From assembly GCA_039881045.1 (NCBI GenBank), contig JAYWVB010000024.1, positions 456,562 through 520,561 on the forward strand: a DNA stretch of 64,000 nt, given 5' to 3'. The position numbers were made by a program, and so were the translations under genes. The DNA is from Chaetomium olivaceum. Lineage: Eukaryota; Ascomycota; Sordariomycetes; Sordariales; Chaetomiaceae. The stretch's first letter is position 1. Each line of letters opens with the position of its first letter. Shown piece after piece: positions 19,964-31,312 of the stretch. The notes under the pieces were generated by a model, which saw only the letters and a program-made list of their open reading frames with translations, was not told where the DNA came from and ran no database searches.

Positions 19964-21372
19964 ATGGAGGAAGACGGCTTCATTCTCGTCCCTAGAGAGG
20001 GCGACGAATGCCATTTGAGTAGCCTATGCAGCTTCCAAAATGATGATTCCTCCAAATTTCTGCCAGACATTGATGCCTTCATCGACAATATTGAAGAATC
20101 ACTATGGAACCTGAACAGATTCATTCACGCAAACCCTGAGCTCGCGTTCCAGGAACACAAGACACACCGAGTTTTAACAGAGTTTATGCGGTCGCAAGGG
20201 GAGGATTGGCGTGTCACACCATCGGCCTACGGAATGGAAACGGCATGGGTGGCCGTGTACGACAGCGGGCAACAGGGACCTGTTGTCTCATTCAATGTCG
20301 AGATGGGTAGGTGACTTGAACCACACCACCAGTGATATCATGGAGTGTAATTAATCACATACCCGCCTACTACCTAGACGCGCTCCCTGGGTTGGGTCAC
20401 GCGTGCGGCCACAATCTTATCGCCATAGCATCAACGGCTGCTGGGTTGGCAACAGCGGAAACGATGAAACGACATAAGTTACCGGGGAAGGTCTTCTTGT
20501 TTGGGACGCCTGGAGAGGAGGGTTATGGAGGGGGTAAAATACGCCTCCTGAAGCAGGGTGCATATCAGGGCGTCGACGTCTCTCTCATATCGCACCCCGG
20601 CATTCTACACAACAATCCCCTCGTTCGAACTACCGCCTTTGCCCGTCTAGAAGTTGAGTACTTTGGGCGCGCTGCACATGGGGCTAAGAATCCCTGGATG
20701 GGAATCAACGCCCTCGATGCCCTAGTCATTGCATACAACGCCGTTTCGGTTCTGCGTCAGCAGACCATGTCAGGCGATGTGATCGGCCTGGCTATCACCA
20801 ACGGCGGAGAAAAGGCCACGAACATTATTCATGCCTATTCTGCCTGTGTCTGTATGCTCCATGCCACTAGTGCCTCTCGCCTAGATGCACTGCAGCACAA
20901 AGTCAGCGCTTGCTTCCGGGCGGGCGCCGAGGCCACTGGAGCGACGGTCAAAATCAACATCACCCCCGGGTATCAAGATCATATCCCGAACCGTGTGCTC
21001 GCGGTGTCGTACGCAACCTACTGGAATTTGTTACCCGACCCCCCGAATCCGCCGATTCCATGGCCCGAACGGGGTAATCAGCAGTTTACCTGGGTGAGCT
21101 CGAGTACGGACCAGGGAGATCTTAGCCATGCCATGCCGAGTGTGAATGCGAGCTTCGCTATCCCCCCGGGTCCCGAAATGGGACAGCCGCATACTCCCGA
21201 CTTTGAGATGGCATCGGGGACCAAGCCGGCCTTCAAAAGAGCTTTAAGAGTGGGAAAAGCCTTGGCGGGAACTGCCGTGGACGTGCTGGCGAGACCCGGT
21301 TTACTTGACGAGGTCAAAAAACAATGGAAGCGAGACATGGAAGTTACGGACGAACTACTCCACGAACGTTGA
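19964..21372 (+). CDS. M20 family amidohydrolase (PM20D2-like)
   Basis: Predicted 445-residue zinc-dependent amidohydrolase. Exon 1 is 19964-20306, the intron 20307-20377 (GTAGGT donor, TAG acceptor), exon 2 20378-21372. The join recreates EMDALPGLGHACGHNLIA, in which the Asp split by the intron and the His/Cys-His residues are metal-site residues of the M20D subfamily. Further family marks are LFGTPGEEGYGGGKIRL with the catalytic Glu pair and the dimerisation-domain segment VEYFGRAAHGAKNPWMG. Relatives are the N-acyl amino acid / dipeptide hydrolases PM20D2 and bacterial AbgB-like enzymes. It is cytosolic, with no signal peptide. It may deacylate a small amide in a pathway with the two neighbouring oxygenases (inference). 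Confidence 0.92.
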
Positions 21373-21675
21373 CCAACATGTCCAACTCATTAGAATGTTG
21401 GGGAACTTCACATCTAAATCTCTCCACTCTGCCTACCCCTTTCACCGGATGGCTCACATATTTTAGATACTGCTTGATATTTTAGGACTAAGCTCCTCCT
21501 CAACAGAACTGCACTGATACATGGGTGGATCCAGGAATTGGGGGCGGAGGTTAATGCGGTACTAGTGCGAACACTGTCCCCTATAGCTGTAAGGTATGGT
21601 GTATAAACGTGCTTGTTCTAACTGTTCCAATAGCTTAGGTACCAATAGCAGCCGGTTTCCATTACGAAACATTTC
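21373..21675. other. intergenic, 3' of the M20 gene
   Basis: This 303 bp gap between the M20 gene and the solo LTR has no supported feature beyond the presumed 3' UTR. Confidence 0.5.
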
Positions 21676-21941
21676 TGTAACGGGCTGTACCCGAGGTGAG
21701 CCTCGGTAACCCTCGGCCAGCTCACGTACAAGCACGGTCCACCGAACCCCTGGATGAAGCTATTCCCAGTTGCCCCACAGCGCACCGAACATTCTAGCAA
21801 TGAGCTCGGGCCACCGCACTCACGATCATAAAGCAGCCCCACGAGCTGCCAGACTCTCTCATCTTTCCTTTTCTTCTTCAAGCTTAGTGTACTCGTAGAG
21901 TCGTCACCAGATAGTTGCAATATACTCCTGGGACCGTTACA
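21676..21941 (+). mobile_element. solo LTR, family A (same family as the Ty3 element at 51.8-56.5 kb)
   Basis: This 266-bp solo LTR begins TGTAACGGGCTG and ends CCGTTACA, so it has TG...CA ends with short inverted termini. It is flanked by the direct 5-bp duplication ATTTC at 21671-21675 and 21942-21946. Its sequence is nearly identical to the LTR at 55737-56462 once the 462 bp inserted in that copy is ignored. No internal region remains, so it arose by recombination between two LTRs of a former full element. Confidence 0.93.
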
Positions 21942-22453
21942 ATTTCGACTTGTTGTTAAGTCATTGATGTCGGGGCTGGATTCTTCACTGGAATAAAAAT
22001 GACTGGGCCGTAGCTACCTTACCTATATATTTGCTGCAGCAGCGTAGCTTCCATATTATCAGAGAGGCATTTACTCCGATCAGATTGTAGCAGCTAGACC
22101 CATGAGGCACCTAAGGTCTTGCTCCTCGGAATCGAAAACCAGCTTGGACGGCAACGTGTTTGCAACCTAATTCCACGATCACTACGTTAGAAGCAACCAG
22201 GGCCAAAGTCTTCGTAGTAACCATTTGCTAAGGATGGTACGTGGAGTCGTGGATGGTGCGCACCGGGCTTTTTGAAGTTATAGTTTGGAGTTTGGAAGGG
22301 GCACATAGCACGAGACAGAGCCCTAACCCTCCTTCACGTGACGGTCGGCGCGGTCACAGACGCGTCCCCTGAAAGTGGAGAAGGGATCCCGTTGAGGCCA
22401 ACGAAAACACGGAAAACAAAGACGGCAACACGGAGAACAAGAACGCAAACACA
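21942..22453. other. intergenic, upstream of the CHORD-like gene
   Basis: This 512 bp region contains no supported gene. It includes the promoter of the gene starting at 22454. The repeated AAAACACGG / AACACGGAG wording near 22400-22450 is short and imperfect. Confidence 0.45.
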
Positions 22454-23088
22454 ATGGATGCATTATTTCAAGCATCTGACGAGGCTGCTCGGTCTATTCT
22501 CATTGCTCTCTGCAACGATGATCGAGTTCGCTCCAAAGCTCTCCAGTACCTCGGGATGATTGAGCCCAAAGGCAAGGTCCGAGTCAAGACAGACGGTGCC
22601 TTACGGAGCGAGCCAAACACCAAAAAGCGGAAACTAGACTCCACCCTCAGTATATGTGTTCGGTGCGACGAGGCGTTCCAAGAGGGGACCCCCGACAGGT
22701 GTAGATACCATGATGGTACGCAGCAATCAGTGTCAAGCCGTCTGTACATTTTCAAAGTCCTTAGGACAAGCTAACCCCCGTGCTAGGCGAGCTCGAGCCT
22801 GATTATGATAGCGATTTGTGGGCTGATCATGATGAGAGATGTCATGGGACAATAGACACGGATATCATGCGAGAAGACTTCCCCGATGGTTTCATATGGG
22901 ATTGTTGTAACAAACTCGGTTCCGAGCCAGGTTGCCGAAAAGGATACCACGAATCGAACCCCGACAAGAAGTGCGAATATTACGGATCTGGATCGGATGA
23001 TAATGGAACGTCGGAGAATGGAAGTGAGAAGGAAGAGGAGGATGAGGAAGCGGATGAAGATGCCGGGGACGATCAAAATCAAACATGA
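22454..23088 (+). CDS. small Cys/His-rich CHORD-like protein
   Basis: Predicted 187-residue protein. Exon 1 is 22454-22715, the intron 22716-22786 (GTACGC donor, CTAAC branch point, TAG acceptor), exon 2 22787-23088. The exon junction produces the pattern C-x2-C ... C-x-Y-H-D-G ... W-D-C-C ... G-C-x3-Y-H, which closely follows the CHORD zinc-binding order of Cys and His residues (CVRCDEAF, CRYHDG, FIWDCC, GCRKGYH). The C-terminus is an acidic tail rich in Glu and Asp. CHORD proteins (Rar1/Chp1 type) bind two zinc ions and work with Hsp90/Sgt1. This one is much shorter and more divergent, so I call it CHORD-like only. The spliced model is supported by the intron falling inside the zinc pattern. 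Confidence 0.75.
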
Positions 23089-23797
23089 AGGCTTGCACTA
23101 TCAACACCACCCGACCCATTACAGGGTCCCATTTATACTCAAGCTGAGCAGTAACTGCGGTCTAAGGGCCCCCCTCGGTCTTCATTTTGACGTTATACAT
23201 TTAATCCTTCTTTAATATCCTCGTCTTCATCTGGGATGGCAATTCCACTGTATGGTGTTACATGTACTTAGCTATAGCACTGGCATGTTAGTAAAACTTA
23301 GTCTTTGGGAAACTACTCTCAGTTTCCTGACATAGAATACCTCCAGCCACCTGCAACTCTAAGCTCCTTTTTCCCCACCGTCTCTCCGTGGCCCCCGAAA
23401 TGAATGCGTTGAACAATGGCGTTACTGATCATCAAGGGGGGGAAACATTTAAGGCACGGTGGCCGCCGCGATGCGCAGGCTGGGGCCATGTAGAGGGAAG
23501 TTTGAGATCTCTGTAGTGGGTTGTCCTTCACATCGTATTTAGGCGGTTCTACAGTAAGTAATATCTTCGTAAAAAGCTCTCACTTGAGCCTGGCATTTTG
23601 GAGGCTTGGTTGAACGGATAGATACCTTACATCGGCGGGTAGTCACGTACCACGGGCCTACCCCAATCACAACAGACTGAGAAACCCAATTTTGAGTAGT
23701 CCACGGGCCCTCGATACTTGTAACAAAAGGTCGCACGTAACAATTGAAACCTCCAAGTTGCCAACCGAAAATGACACGCAGGCGCCAGAAGGCCGCA
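23089..23797. other. intergenic region before solo LTR B
   Basis: This 709 bp gap has only short frames without domains. No RNA gene or additional repeat was recognised. Confidence 0.5.
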
Positions 23798-24254
23798 TGT
23801 CACGAATATGCCAACAGGTGGGGCCTCGGGGCGCGGGACGCCCCGAGCTGGTCGCGATGAACGGACCAATCAAAGAAGAAAGGAGGTGATCAGTGAGCTC
23901 AGTCGCCAAGCAACTAGCAAGTGTACTGAGCACACTGAGCACAGGAAGAAGCATAACCAATCAGAACACAGGAATACAGGGAAGTGATCAGTGTGATCAG
24001 TGACCTCAGAAAGGAAGAAACACTGAGCACACTGAGCACCCAGGAATTAGATAGTATATAGTCACTCGTTCTGGAGAGCTCTGGGAGTTCTCCAGTTAGC
24101 AATCACAACTACAGTTCGCTACAAGCTCGAGAGCCTACTGTTGAGACAAGTCTTTGTTGTGCACCTTTTGGCTGCACCGAACCTAGTACCTTTGCAAGAC
24201 ACCTTCAATCAGACTGAACCCTAACAGGACGAGGTCCAGGAGAGGTTCGTCACA
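23798..24254 (-). mobile_element. solo LTR, family B
   Basis: This 457-bp solo LTR lies in reverse orientation; read on the minus strand it starts TGTGACGAAC and ends TTCGTGACA. The 5-bp target duplication CCGCA is present on both sides (23793-23797 and 24255-24259). It is closely similar, over roughly the first 320 bp, to the LTR nested at 55848-56304 and has exactly the same length; the last 130 bp are more diverged. Short internal direct repeats of CTGAGCACA occur around 23928-23942 and 24021-24038. No internal retroelement sequence is left. Confidence 0.93.
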
Positions 24255-27200
24255 CCGCAGACCCCGTCGACTTTGATAACTTGCATATATATTTCTGTTG
24301 GCAGCCGCGTGTTGAGTAAAGACTTGCATCCCTTGGTGCATGTATCCTTTGCCAGATCCAGCTTCATTGGTTCCAAGGTTCTAGTCCTTGTACAAACTGG
24401 AGAACGGGGGAGTAGGGGGTCAATCAGACTGCAAGATGCCAGCGGCTTAGGAAGCAGATTGCCCACAGGAACGGTCTCGAGACCTACCCCTCCGGCGTCT
24501 GTTGACAGAGTTGTGGTAGTTTACCGTCTGAGTTTGGGACTTCGCGTCGTATGCTCAGACCCAACTGATAACACAGTCACGGAAGTGGCGCTTCTTCTCA
24601 TGTTTAATCTCTGGAGGCCTCGTTCAAACAACCCCAAGCTGATTGCCCCTAGAGATGGGCATACCCCTCATTGCTGTTTTGGGCAGGGTGGTCTACTCAG
24701 AGCACTTGAAAACATGGCCCGATGAGCCGAATCTCAATTCCTGCTTGAGAAACTCCTGAGGTTAGCTAGGTACGCAGTGGGTGATACCCACCGTAATTCC
24801 CAGCATCTCCATCTTCTCATGTTATGCAATCAATGCTGAGAGAACTGCTGGACTCTGTTTCAACATGTTGTTGGGGTCGGGTTCAACCTCGGTTCGGTCC
24901 CCCAAGCTGGATAGAGGTTTGCTGAGGCTAGACCCAACGGCTGCGGGTTCCTTACGCAGGTTTACAATAATGCGGCAACTTGCAACCAAGCCGGTAATCG
25001 GATGAGCAGGGAAGATGGAAGGGACACTGTCGGTGTTAGGAATGGTGTTAGGAAGAGTCTGAAAAAATCACAATCAACATAGCTTATGTAATAAGTTTGC
25101 TCCTAACTAACCTAAGTTTCGTTGGACTTTCTGATGCTATCCGGAAACGCAATAGGCTTTGTAACAAATCGCGAGGAACAGGCACTCCAAGTTCGTCATC
25201 CGCGGTCTTCAAAATCGCCCTGTTCATGTTCTCTCGAACCCCCAGCAAACATCCCGCCGGCCAAGAATAAGCACCCTCCCGGTGGCCGCTAGCGAGGCCC
25301 GGGTTGTCCGGCAGGGGACAACCGCGTCTGAATCCTTCAGTCTATTAGTGACTGAAACTGGGAGCGAGCAGCTGAGCATCCGTAATGAGAAGAACCCACC
25401 CACCACAAACAAAGACCCCTGCAGTAGTCAATTAATTACGACGAGACCGCAAGAGTTGGACGCTGCGCCGCTAGCGCACCCGAGAGTGATGAAGCAGAGG
25501 CGGAGGCTTGGCGTATCAAACAGGTCCAGCAAGCGGCAACTGCTAAACTGCCCATCTCTTTACTTTGTGCAGTCCCTTCTAAGCAACTTGATTGGCGTTG
25601 CATGTTCTCTTGAAATGGTCTTGACCATATGCCAAAGTCGGCCGGTGATTCAACTGGTAAACTATGTAGGTAATTGATATTGTCTCAGAACTTCAAGACA
25701 TGTTCCGAATTCAAGGTTCGTCTGAGCTACGACGCTGGGATCGGAGAGTTCTGCTTGAGAGGACTTGGAACACACTTGAACGGGCTCCACGGAGTACCAC
25801 CCAGCCCACGAGGCGCAACCCAACATTCAAGCCGCGACTGACTGGGATGTGGGATTGAGAAAGATGGCGGCAAGGTTCTGGGATTCGGCATCCGGCGATT
25901 TCTGCTCTGCGTTTTGGACAAACGGGCTGCATGCTCCCGACATGATTTGTGGTCCTGTTTCGCAGATGTGGCGTTCCTGTTGCTGAGTCTTCCATGTGCC
26001 TAAATCGAAACTTCATGGCGCCAAGCTCGGACGTTATCCTTGGCGGACAGGATCGGTCAAACCGGCATCGGAAAGCTGGAACGCCGGCAAGTTTTGGCAT
26101 CCTCCCGACTTGGACGGGTTGAGCTTGGCCCATCTGCCGTTCTTGACACACGGTGGCACACCATAGTTCAGTTTGTTTAGACAGGCTTGTCACCGGGCAA
26201 ACGCACTCGCGAGGCGAAGTGTGAGCCAACATCTTCGGTGAGTTCACCCAACAGACTCTTGGCAATTCCAGGCCAAATTGAAGGAAGCATGAAATGTATC
26301 GTTTTTGAAGCGAGCACAAACTGAGGACGCGGCGAGGCCGGATCACTTGATTGGGGGTGATCCTGCACGTCCGGATGGGGACAAGGCAAGCGTGGGATGC
26401 AATATATAGACGGTAAGGCGGGAGTGTTGCGGGGTTCGCTAATATGGACGGGTCAATGGGCACCATTCTTGACACATGCAAAACGTTGCTCCTTTCCCCT
26501 TCGCGATCCTCTTCCTGCTTGTTGGTTCTGATGGCGGCTCTGACGGCTCTCTCTTGGCCACCACAGCCTTGGCCAGCGTCAGCCGTTGGATGGCTTGCGG
26601 ACCGATTAGAGATGGGTGAGGAGAACACGGCTGCGTTGATGAAATTGCCGATGAGAAAGGAGACATGGGGGAGATCCGTCGAGCGGCCCAGGAATGAGCG
26701 ACTGTGAGAGGTTGCGGTTGTTCGCTTCGCGCTAGCGGGACGACACTGCGAACAAGCCGGCTTGGCACGCTCAGCGTGCCATTTACCCGGAGGAGACGGA
26801 TCCATTCACTGCAGGGTTCCTCCAATCCGGTGGCTTGACAAGCAAGCTTCGAGGCGCCGCCCCGCGAGCGCCAAGGCGATGCTTCTGCTGCTCCAGGCTT
26901 CGGTACCTGCCAACCACGCAGTGCAGGCCCGTCCATCTTCCCCATCCCCCCCCTGTCCGAAATCGATCAAGGCCGGCGCCCCGCCGTGGTTGGCTGACTT
27001 GGTCGCGGGGTCACACCCTCCCTCGCTTGTTCCGTCTGTGTTGTTTTGTGGACTCCTCGCGTCGACGAGGAGTGGATGCTGGAGGTGGAACTTTGACCCC
27101 GGGATTGCTACCCACCTCCCGCCCGCCCTGATGGTGCATCCGTATGGTGGTGCGGACATTTTTGGTGTCGTGTACGCTAGTGGCACTCTCACCTCACCTC

Positions 27201-27684
27201 ACACTCACTCAACAACGCGGATACGGAGCACGCAGACACGGGAACCATCCCCCCTGCCTCCGCTCGAACCCACCTTGCCCACCCACACAGGTTGGGGTAT
27301 TGGGGAATCATGGGGTCAGTCCGACTTCTCCACGGGGAATCGCATCCTCACGATCCTTGCAGGCCCGCTCGACAGCCGCTTTGAGCCAACCGCGGTCCGA
27401 CTGTCAGGCGGGACCTAACGGCAAACCCTCCCTGTTGGGATGATGGAAGAAAGGCGTTCTTTTCTTGGAATGGGGGAATTGGGGAAAGCGCCAAAATACC
27501 CCTTCCCGGGGTCGTGGATCGCCTTGCAGCGTCGTATATTGGGCCCATGAGCGCGGTTGGAATAAAGGCCGCCGTCTCCTGCGATTCTCGACAGACGCGT
27601 CCTCTTCTTCCTCATCTCCTCCCTCCTCCAGCCCCTCCACGAGTCTCGCACTGATACCGGGAGAGACCCTCTGGACCAGCGACA
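24255..27684. other. 3.4-kb gene-poor region and probable long promoter of the sugar transporter gene
   Basis: No protein gene is supported here. The longest reading frame (25711-26805, minus) reads as random Arg/Ser/Pro-rich sequence. The right half (about 26700-27680) is strongly C-rich on the plus strand. A pyrimidine tract at about 27603-27645 directly precedes the transporter start, as in strongly transcribed fungal genes. Several CCCCGG/CCCCGC-type sequences occur that could be read by a CreA-like repressor, but that is inference. Confidence 0.45.
27603..27645 (+). promoter_or_regulatory. pyrimidine-rich tract upstream of the sugar transporter ATG
   Basis: An almost uninterrupted C/T tract lies 40-80 bp upstream of the ATG at 27685. 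In filamentous fungi such tracts commonly mark transcription start regions of highly expressed genes. The strongly C-ending codon choice of the downstream gene fits high expression. Confidence 0.5.
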
Positions 27685-29708
27685 ATGGCGATCGCAGCCG
27701 CCCCCCATGCCGAAATCGGCAAGTCCGACCCCATTATCACTCGGCTTGCCAACGAGGACAAGAAGCCCTTCTGGAAGAAGCCGAACCTGCTCTACCTGTA
27801 CCTCATGCTCTTTCCGACATGCATGGGTATCGAGCTCACCTCCGGGTTCGACTCCCAGATGATCAATGCGCTTCAGATTGTCGACTACTGGGTCAAGTGT
27901 AAGTAATTTCACCAGTAGCGCCACCCCTTGTTCCTCTGGGCAAAGCTGACTCGGTCGCGGACAGACTTCGATAACCCGCAGGGGTCCCTCAAGGGCATCA
28001 TTGCGGCCGCTTACTCGCTCGGTGCCATTCTGTCGCTTCCCTTGATCCCCATGGTCAACGACCGCTTCGGCCGCCGCTGGTCGATTTTCGGCGGATCTTG
28101 CATCATGGTCATCGGTGCTCTTATCCAGGGTTTCTCGGTCCATGGTGAGTCTATCTGTGTGTGTTCTGCGTTGCCTGCTTCAAGCTGACCTCGCTGGTGA
28201 TAGTCGGCATGTACATCGTCGCTCGTATGATTCTCGGCTTCGGAATCCCGACCTGCATCGTTTCCGGCTCCTCGCTCATCGGCGAGCTTGCCTACCCCAA
28301 GGAACGCCCGGTCTTGACCTCGCTCTTCAACGTCTCCTACTTCGTCGGACAGATCGTCGCTGCTGCTATCTGCTTTGGCACCAACACTATTCAGTCTGAG
28401 TGGGCCTGGAGAATTCCCTCGCTCCTGCAGATTTGCCCTTCGTTGCTGCAGCTCACCTTCGTCTTGTGCGTTTTGCCCCTGTCCCCACTATACGCCAATG
28501 GCTTGATCAAATGCTGACCGTTGGGTCTGCTGAATAGCTTTCTGCCTGAGAGTCCCCGATGGCTCATCACGAAGGACCGTGCTTCGGAGGCGCAGGCCAT
28601 TCTCGCCAAATACCACGGTGAAACCGACCGCGGGGCCGAGTTCGTTGCCGCTGAGTTCGCCCAGATGCAAACCACGATCCGCCTGGAGGTCGAGGCGTCC
28701 AAGAAGTCTTGGTTTGATCTTTTCAAGACCGCCGGCATGCGTCGCCGTCTCCTCATCACCACCATGCTTGGTCTCTTCACCCAGTGGTCTGGCAACACCC
28801 TGATCTCGTAAGTAGTTGCTAACTGCCTTTCTCTGCGATTGCCTCTGCAATGGGCTCGCGGTCGGAACGAACTCGAATGACTAACATGGGACTCCCTCGC
28901 TCAGGTACTATCTCGGAGATCTCCTCAAGCTCATCGGGTTCACTGACTCGCAGTACATTCAAAAGATCAACGTCTCCATCGCATGCTGGAGTTTGTTCTG
29001 CGGTGTTGTCGTCTCACTCCTCGTCGTCAAGATTCGCCGCCGTGTCATGTACCTGATCTGCACATGCAGTCTGTTGCTCTGCTACATCTCCTGGACGGTT
29101 GCCATGGAGCGTGCCCAGACTGCCGAACGGGCAGGTACACCGAACCAAGCGGCGAACGTTGCCGTGCTGTTCTTCATCTACGCCTACTCCCCGTGCTACA
29201 ACATGGGCTACAACGCTCTCACCTACAGTAAGCACCCCATGCCCACTAAGCTGTTATAGGCCGGAAACGCTAACCATCATATAGCCTACATGGTCGAGGT
29301 TTGGCCATATGCTGAACGCTCCAGCGGCATCGCTGTCTTCCAGCTTTTCGGCCGTCTGGCTGGTTTCTTCACCACCTTTGTCAACCCGATTGGCCTCAAG
29401 GACGTCGGCTGGAAGTACCTCATTTCGTACTGCTGCTGGCTCGCGTATGAAGTTGTCTTCGTCTACTTCTTCTTCCCCGAGACCCACGGCCGCACCCTGG
29501 AAGAACTTGCCTTCAGTATGTCCCCCAAACTTCCAGTCTGCCCCGTGTTCAAACCACAAAACATATCTAACACATGGCAGTGTTCGAGGACAAGCGTCTG
29601 GCGGACGAGGCTGTTGCCGCCGTCGAGAAGGTCATCCAGCACGATGGCTACGAGGGACATATCGACCAGAAGCACGCCACGGCCGAGACCAAGGAGAACG
29701 CGGTCTGA
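27685..29708 (+). CDS. MFS sugar transporter (hexose/disaccharide permease, SP family)
   Basis: Plasma-membrane proton-coupled sugar transporter of 535 residues with 12 predicted membrane segments. Exons: 27685-27898, 27965-28144, 28204-28465, 28538-28807, 28905-29227, 29285-29515, 29581-29708. All six introns are GT-AG and keep the frame. Family marks are DRFGRRW in the loop 2-3 region, RMILGFGIP, the PESPRW motif after segment 6, and PETHGRTLEE near the end, a variant of the usual PET-x-GRTLEE. The overall wording resembles fungal lactose-permease/LAC12-like and related transporters. Codons mostly end in C, unlike several neighbours, which suggests strong expression. A glucuronan lyase and an esterase lie within 5 kb, so the locus may serve plant or microbial polysaccharide use (inference). 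Confidence 0.95.
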
Positions 29709-30413
29709 GCAGTCTCTTCCCTTGTATATCATATTGGGAGCGTGAGACTAGGTGTGGTGGCGGAATACCCAGTCATTACTTAATAGCAGTGATGACTTGC
29801 TTTTGAGAAGATGCTTTGACTACCTTGGTTTGTTGTCGTTCATCCGGGCCATACCAATTTGTGGACGAACTACATGAGTAAACAATGGTTGGTCCCGCGT
29901 TTATATTCTTTGCTGTGGAAGTATAAGTTACGAAGCATCTTGCTCCTCTTCGTTGTGACGACAGATCCGAACCCCCTTCTCTTGTCTTGGGAACCAACCC
30001 ATGCGGCCTCGTGCTCAGCACGTGGGACCCCTTCTCTTGAGTGACCCTCAGCTCAAAAAGGATGATCCGAATCCCCGAGCTCCTGCGTGCCGAACCCAAA
30101 TATGTGGGTCCTCATCAGTTGAGTTGTATGGAACTTGTCGATCATGCGCTGTGGTTGGAGCTAATCCGTTTATTGTCAAGGATCGGAGTCCTGGATGATG
30201 GATAATGTACAACTCACCGTTCTTGACCTTGGTATGGGAAAATGCCACGGGATGATACCTCTCCAAATTGGCCAAGGCCAAGTAACAAGCCTATTCCCGC
30301 GCGTGATGTTGAGAGTATAACCGTTGTCCATTCCTAGCGAGACTTACAACATCTCGCTGGTCGAATCCTTGTGCCTTCCTCCTTTTCCAGGTTACGGTAA
30401 ATTCTTCGTCAAG
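29709..30413. other. intergenic region, sugar transporter to SnoaL-like gene
   Basis: This 705 bp gap has no supported gene. It contains the transporter 3' region and the promoter of the secreted SnoaL-like gene. An in-frame ATG at 30324 upstream of the chosen start would destroy the signal-peptide position. Confidence 0.5.
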
Positions 30414-31038
30414 ATGCACTTTTCAACTTGCCTCGTTACCCTCATTTCGTCCCCGCTTTTGGTGATCGCGATCCCTACCAGCAAATTGGTTGCTGGTGAG
30501 CAAACCGGCCTCCTTCTCGCAAGGCAGCAGCAACCGGCACCTCCTCCTTGTGTCCGGATGAACCCGCCCCCTACACAGGAGGAAACAGAGGCCCGATTCA
30601 ACGCCTTTGTGGAGGCTTTTGTTGGGAAATCCAAGAAACTGGTAACGGCATTTGAATACATTGCTGAAGACTACATCGTACGCCTATCTGCGGCTTTTCA
30701 AGTCGTGTATTGTATATTCTAACTCGCGGCCCATAGAACCACAACCCTGCGGCGCAAAACGGTTCGCAATCGGCGTGGGACATTCTGAGCCCCATCTGGG
30801 ATCAGTCCTCTCATACCTACATCCGCTCTACCATCAAGGACAATATGTCTTGGGTCAATTATAGATCTGGTGGCTTCGGGGAGGTTGTCGACCGGTTCCG
30901 GTGGGACACCGGCTGCATTGCCGAACATGTTCGTTATCATTTAACTCACCCCATAATGCTACGGATGTCACCGTCACAATATGAAATGAGGCTAACATGG
31001 AATAGTGGGATCAAGGGGAGAAGTACCCGACCTCCTGA
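30414..31038 (+). CDS. secreted SnoaL-like (NTF2-fold) protein
   Basis: Predicted 162-residue protein. Exons: 30414-30677, 30737-30928, 31006-31038; introns have GTACGC and GTTCGT donors and TAG acceptors. The ATG at 30414 is followed by a clear signal peptide (MHFSTCLVTLISSPLLVIA), so the protein is likely secreted. The mature part reads ARFNAFVEAFV ... AFEYIAEDYI joined to NHNPAAQNGSQSAWDIL and, after the second intron, WDQGEKYPT. The pattern of a helix, EDYI-NHNP and a terminal beta strand is that of SnoaL-like polyketide-cyclase/NTF2-fold proteins found widely in fungi. The last coding exon is only 33 bp. Enzymatic activity is unknown. Confidence 0.82.
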
Positions 31039-31312
31039 GCAGAGTCATCGGGTTTATCATTTCTACCTAGTTAACCGTCTAGATGATCTCACTTTGCACA
31101 CCAACGATGGAATTTCGTGGGCTGAGAATTCTTATCATTGATTGTTAGCAATCACCCGGCCGCACTTTAACGATTTCAGTACCGAGGATGAAACGGAGGG
31201 CATCAGGCCGGCTGTTGATCCATTCTTTCATGCTTCAGAAGACGCTCATATATATACTCCCTGAACCTCTTGGCCTTGTTCTTATGCATATTTCACTATG
31301 CATCTCGTGAGC

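Noticed and set aside
23928..24040. Clustered short direct repeats (CTGAGCACA) resembling an array
   Set aside because: They lie within a defined LTR with target duplications, are irregularly spaced and too short for a CRISPR; the genome is fungal.
25711..26805. 364-residue minus-strand open frame in the gene-poor region
   Set aside because: Composition looks random (Arg/Ser/Pro/Cys-rich), no domain, no signal peptide and no intron pattern; it arises from G/C-rich promoter DNA.
30324..30413. Upstream in-frame ATG as start of the SnoaL-like gene
   Set aside because: It would put 30 residues before a strong signal peptide; the ATG at 30414 places the signal peptide at the N-terminus.
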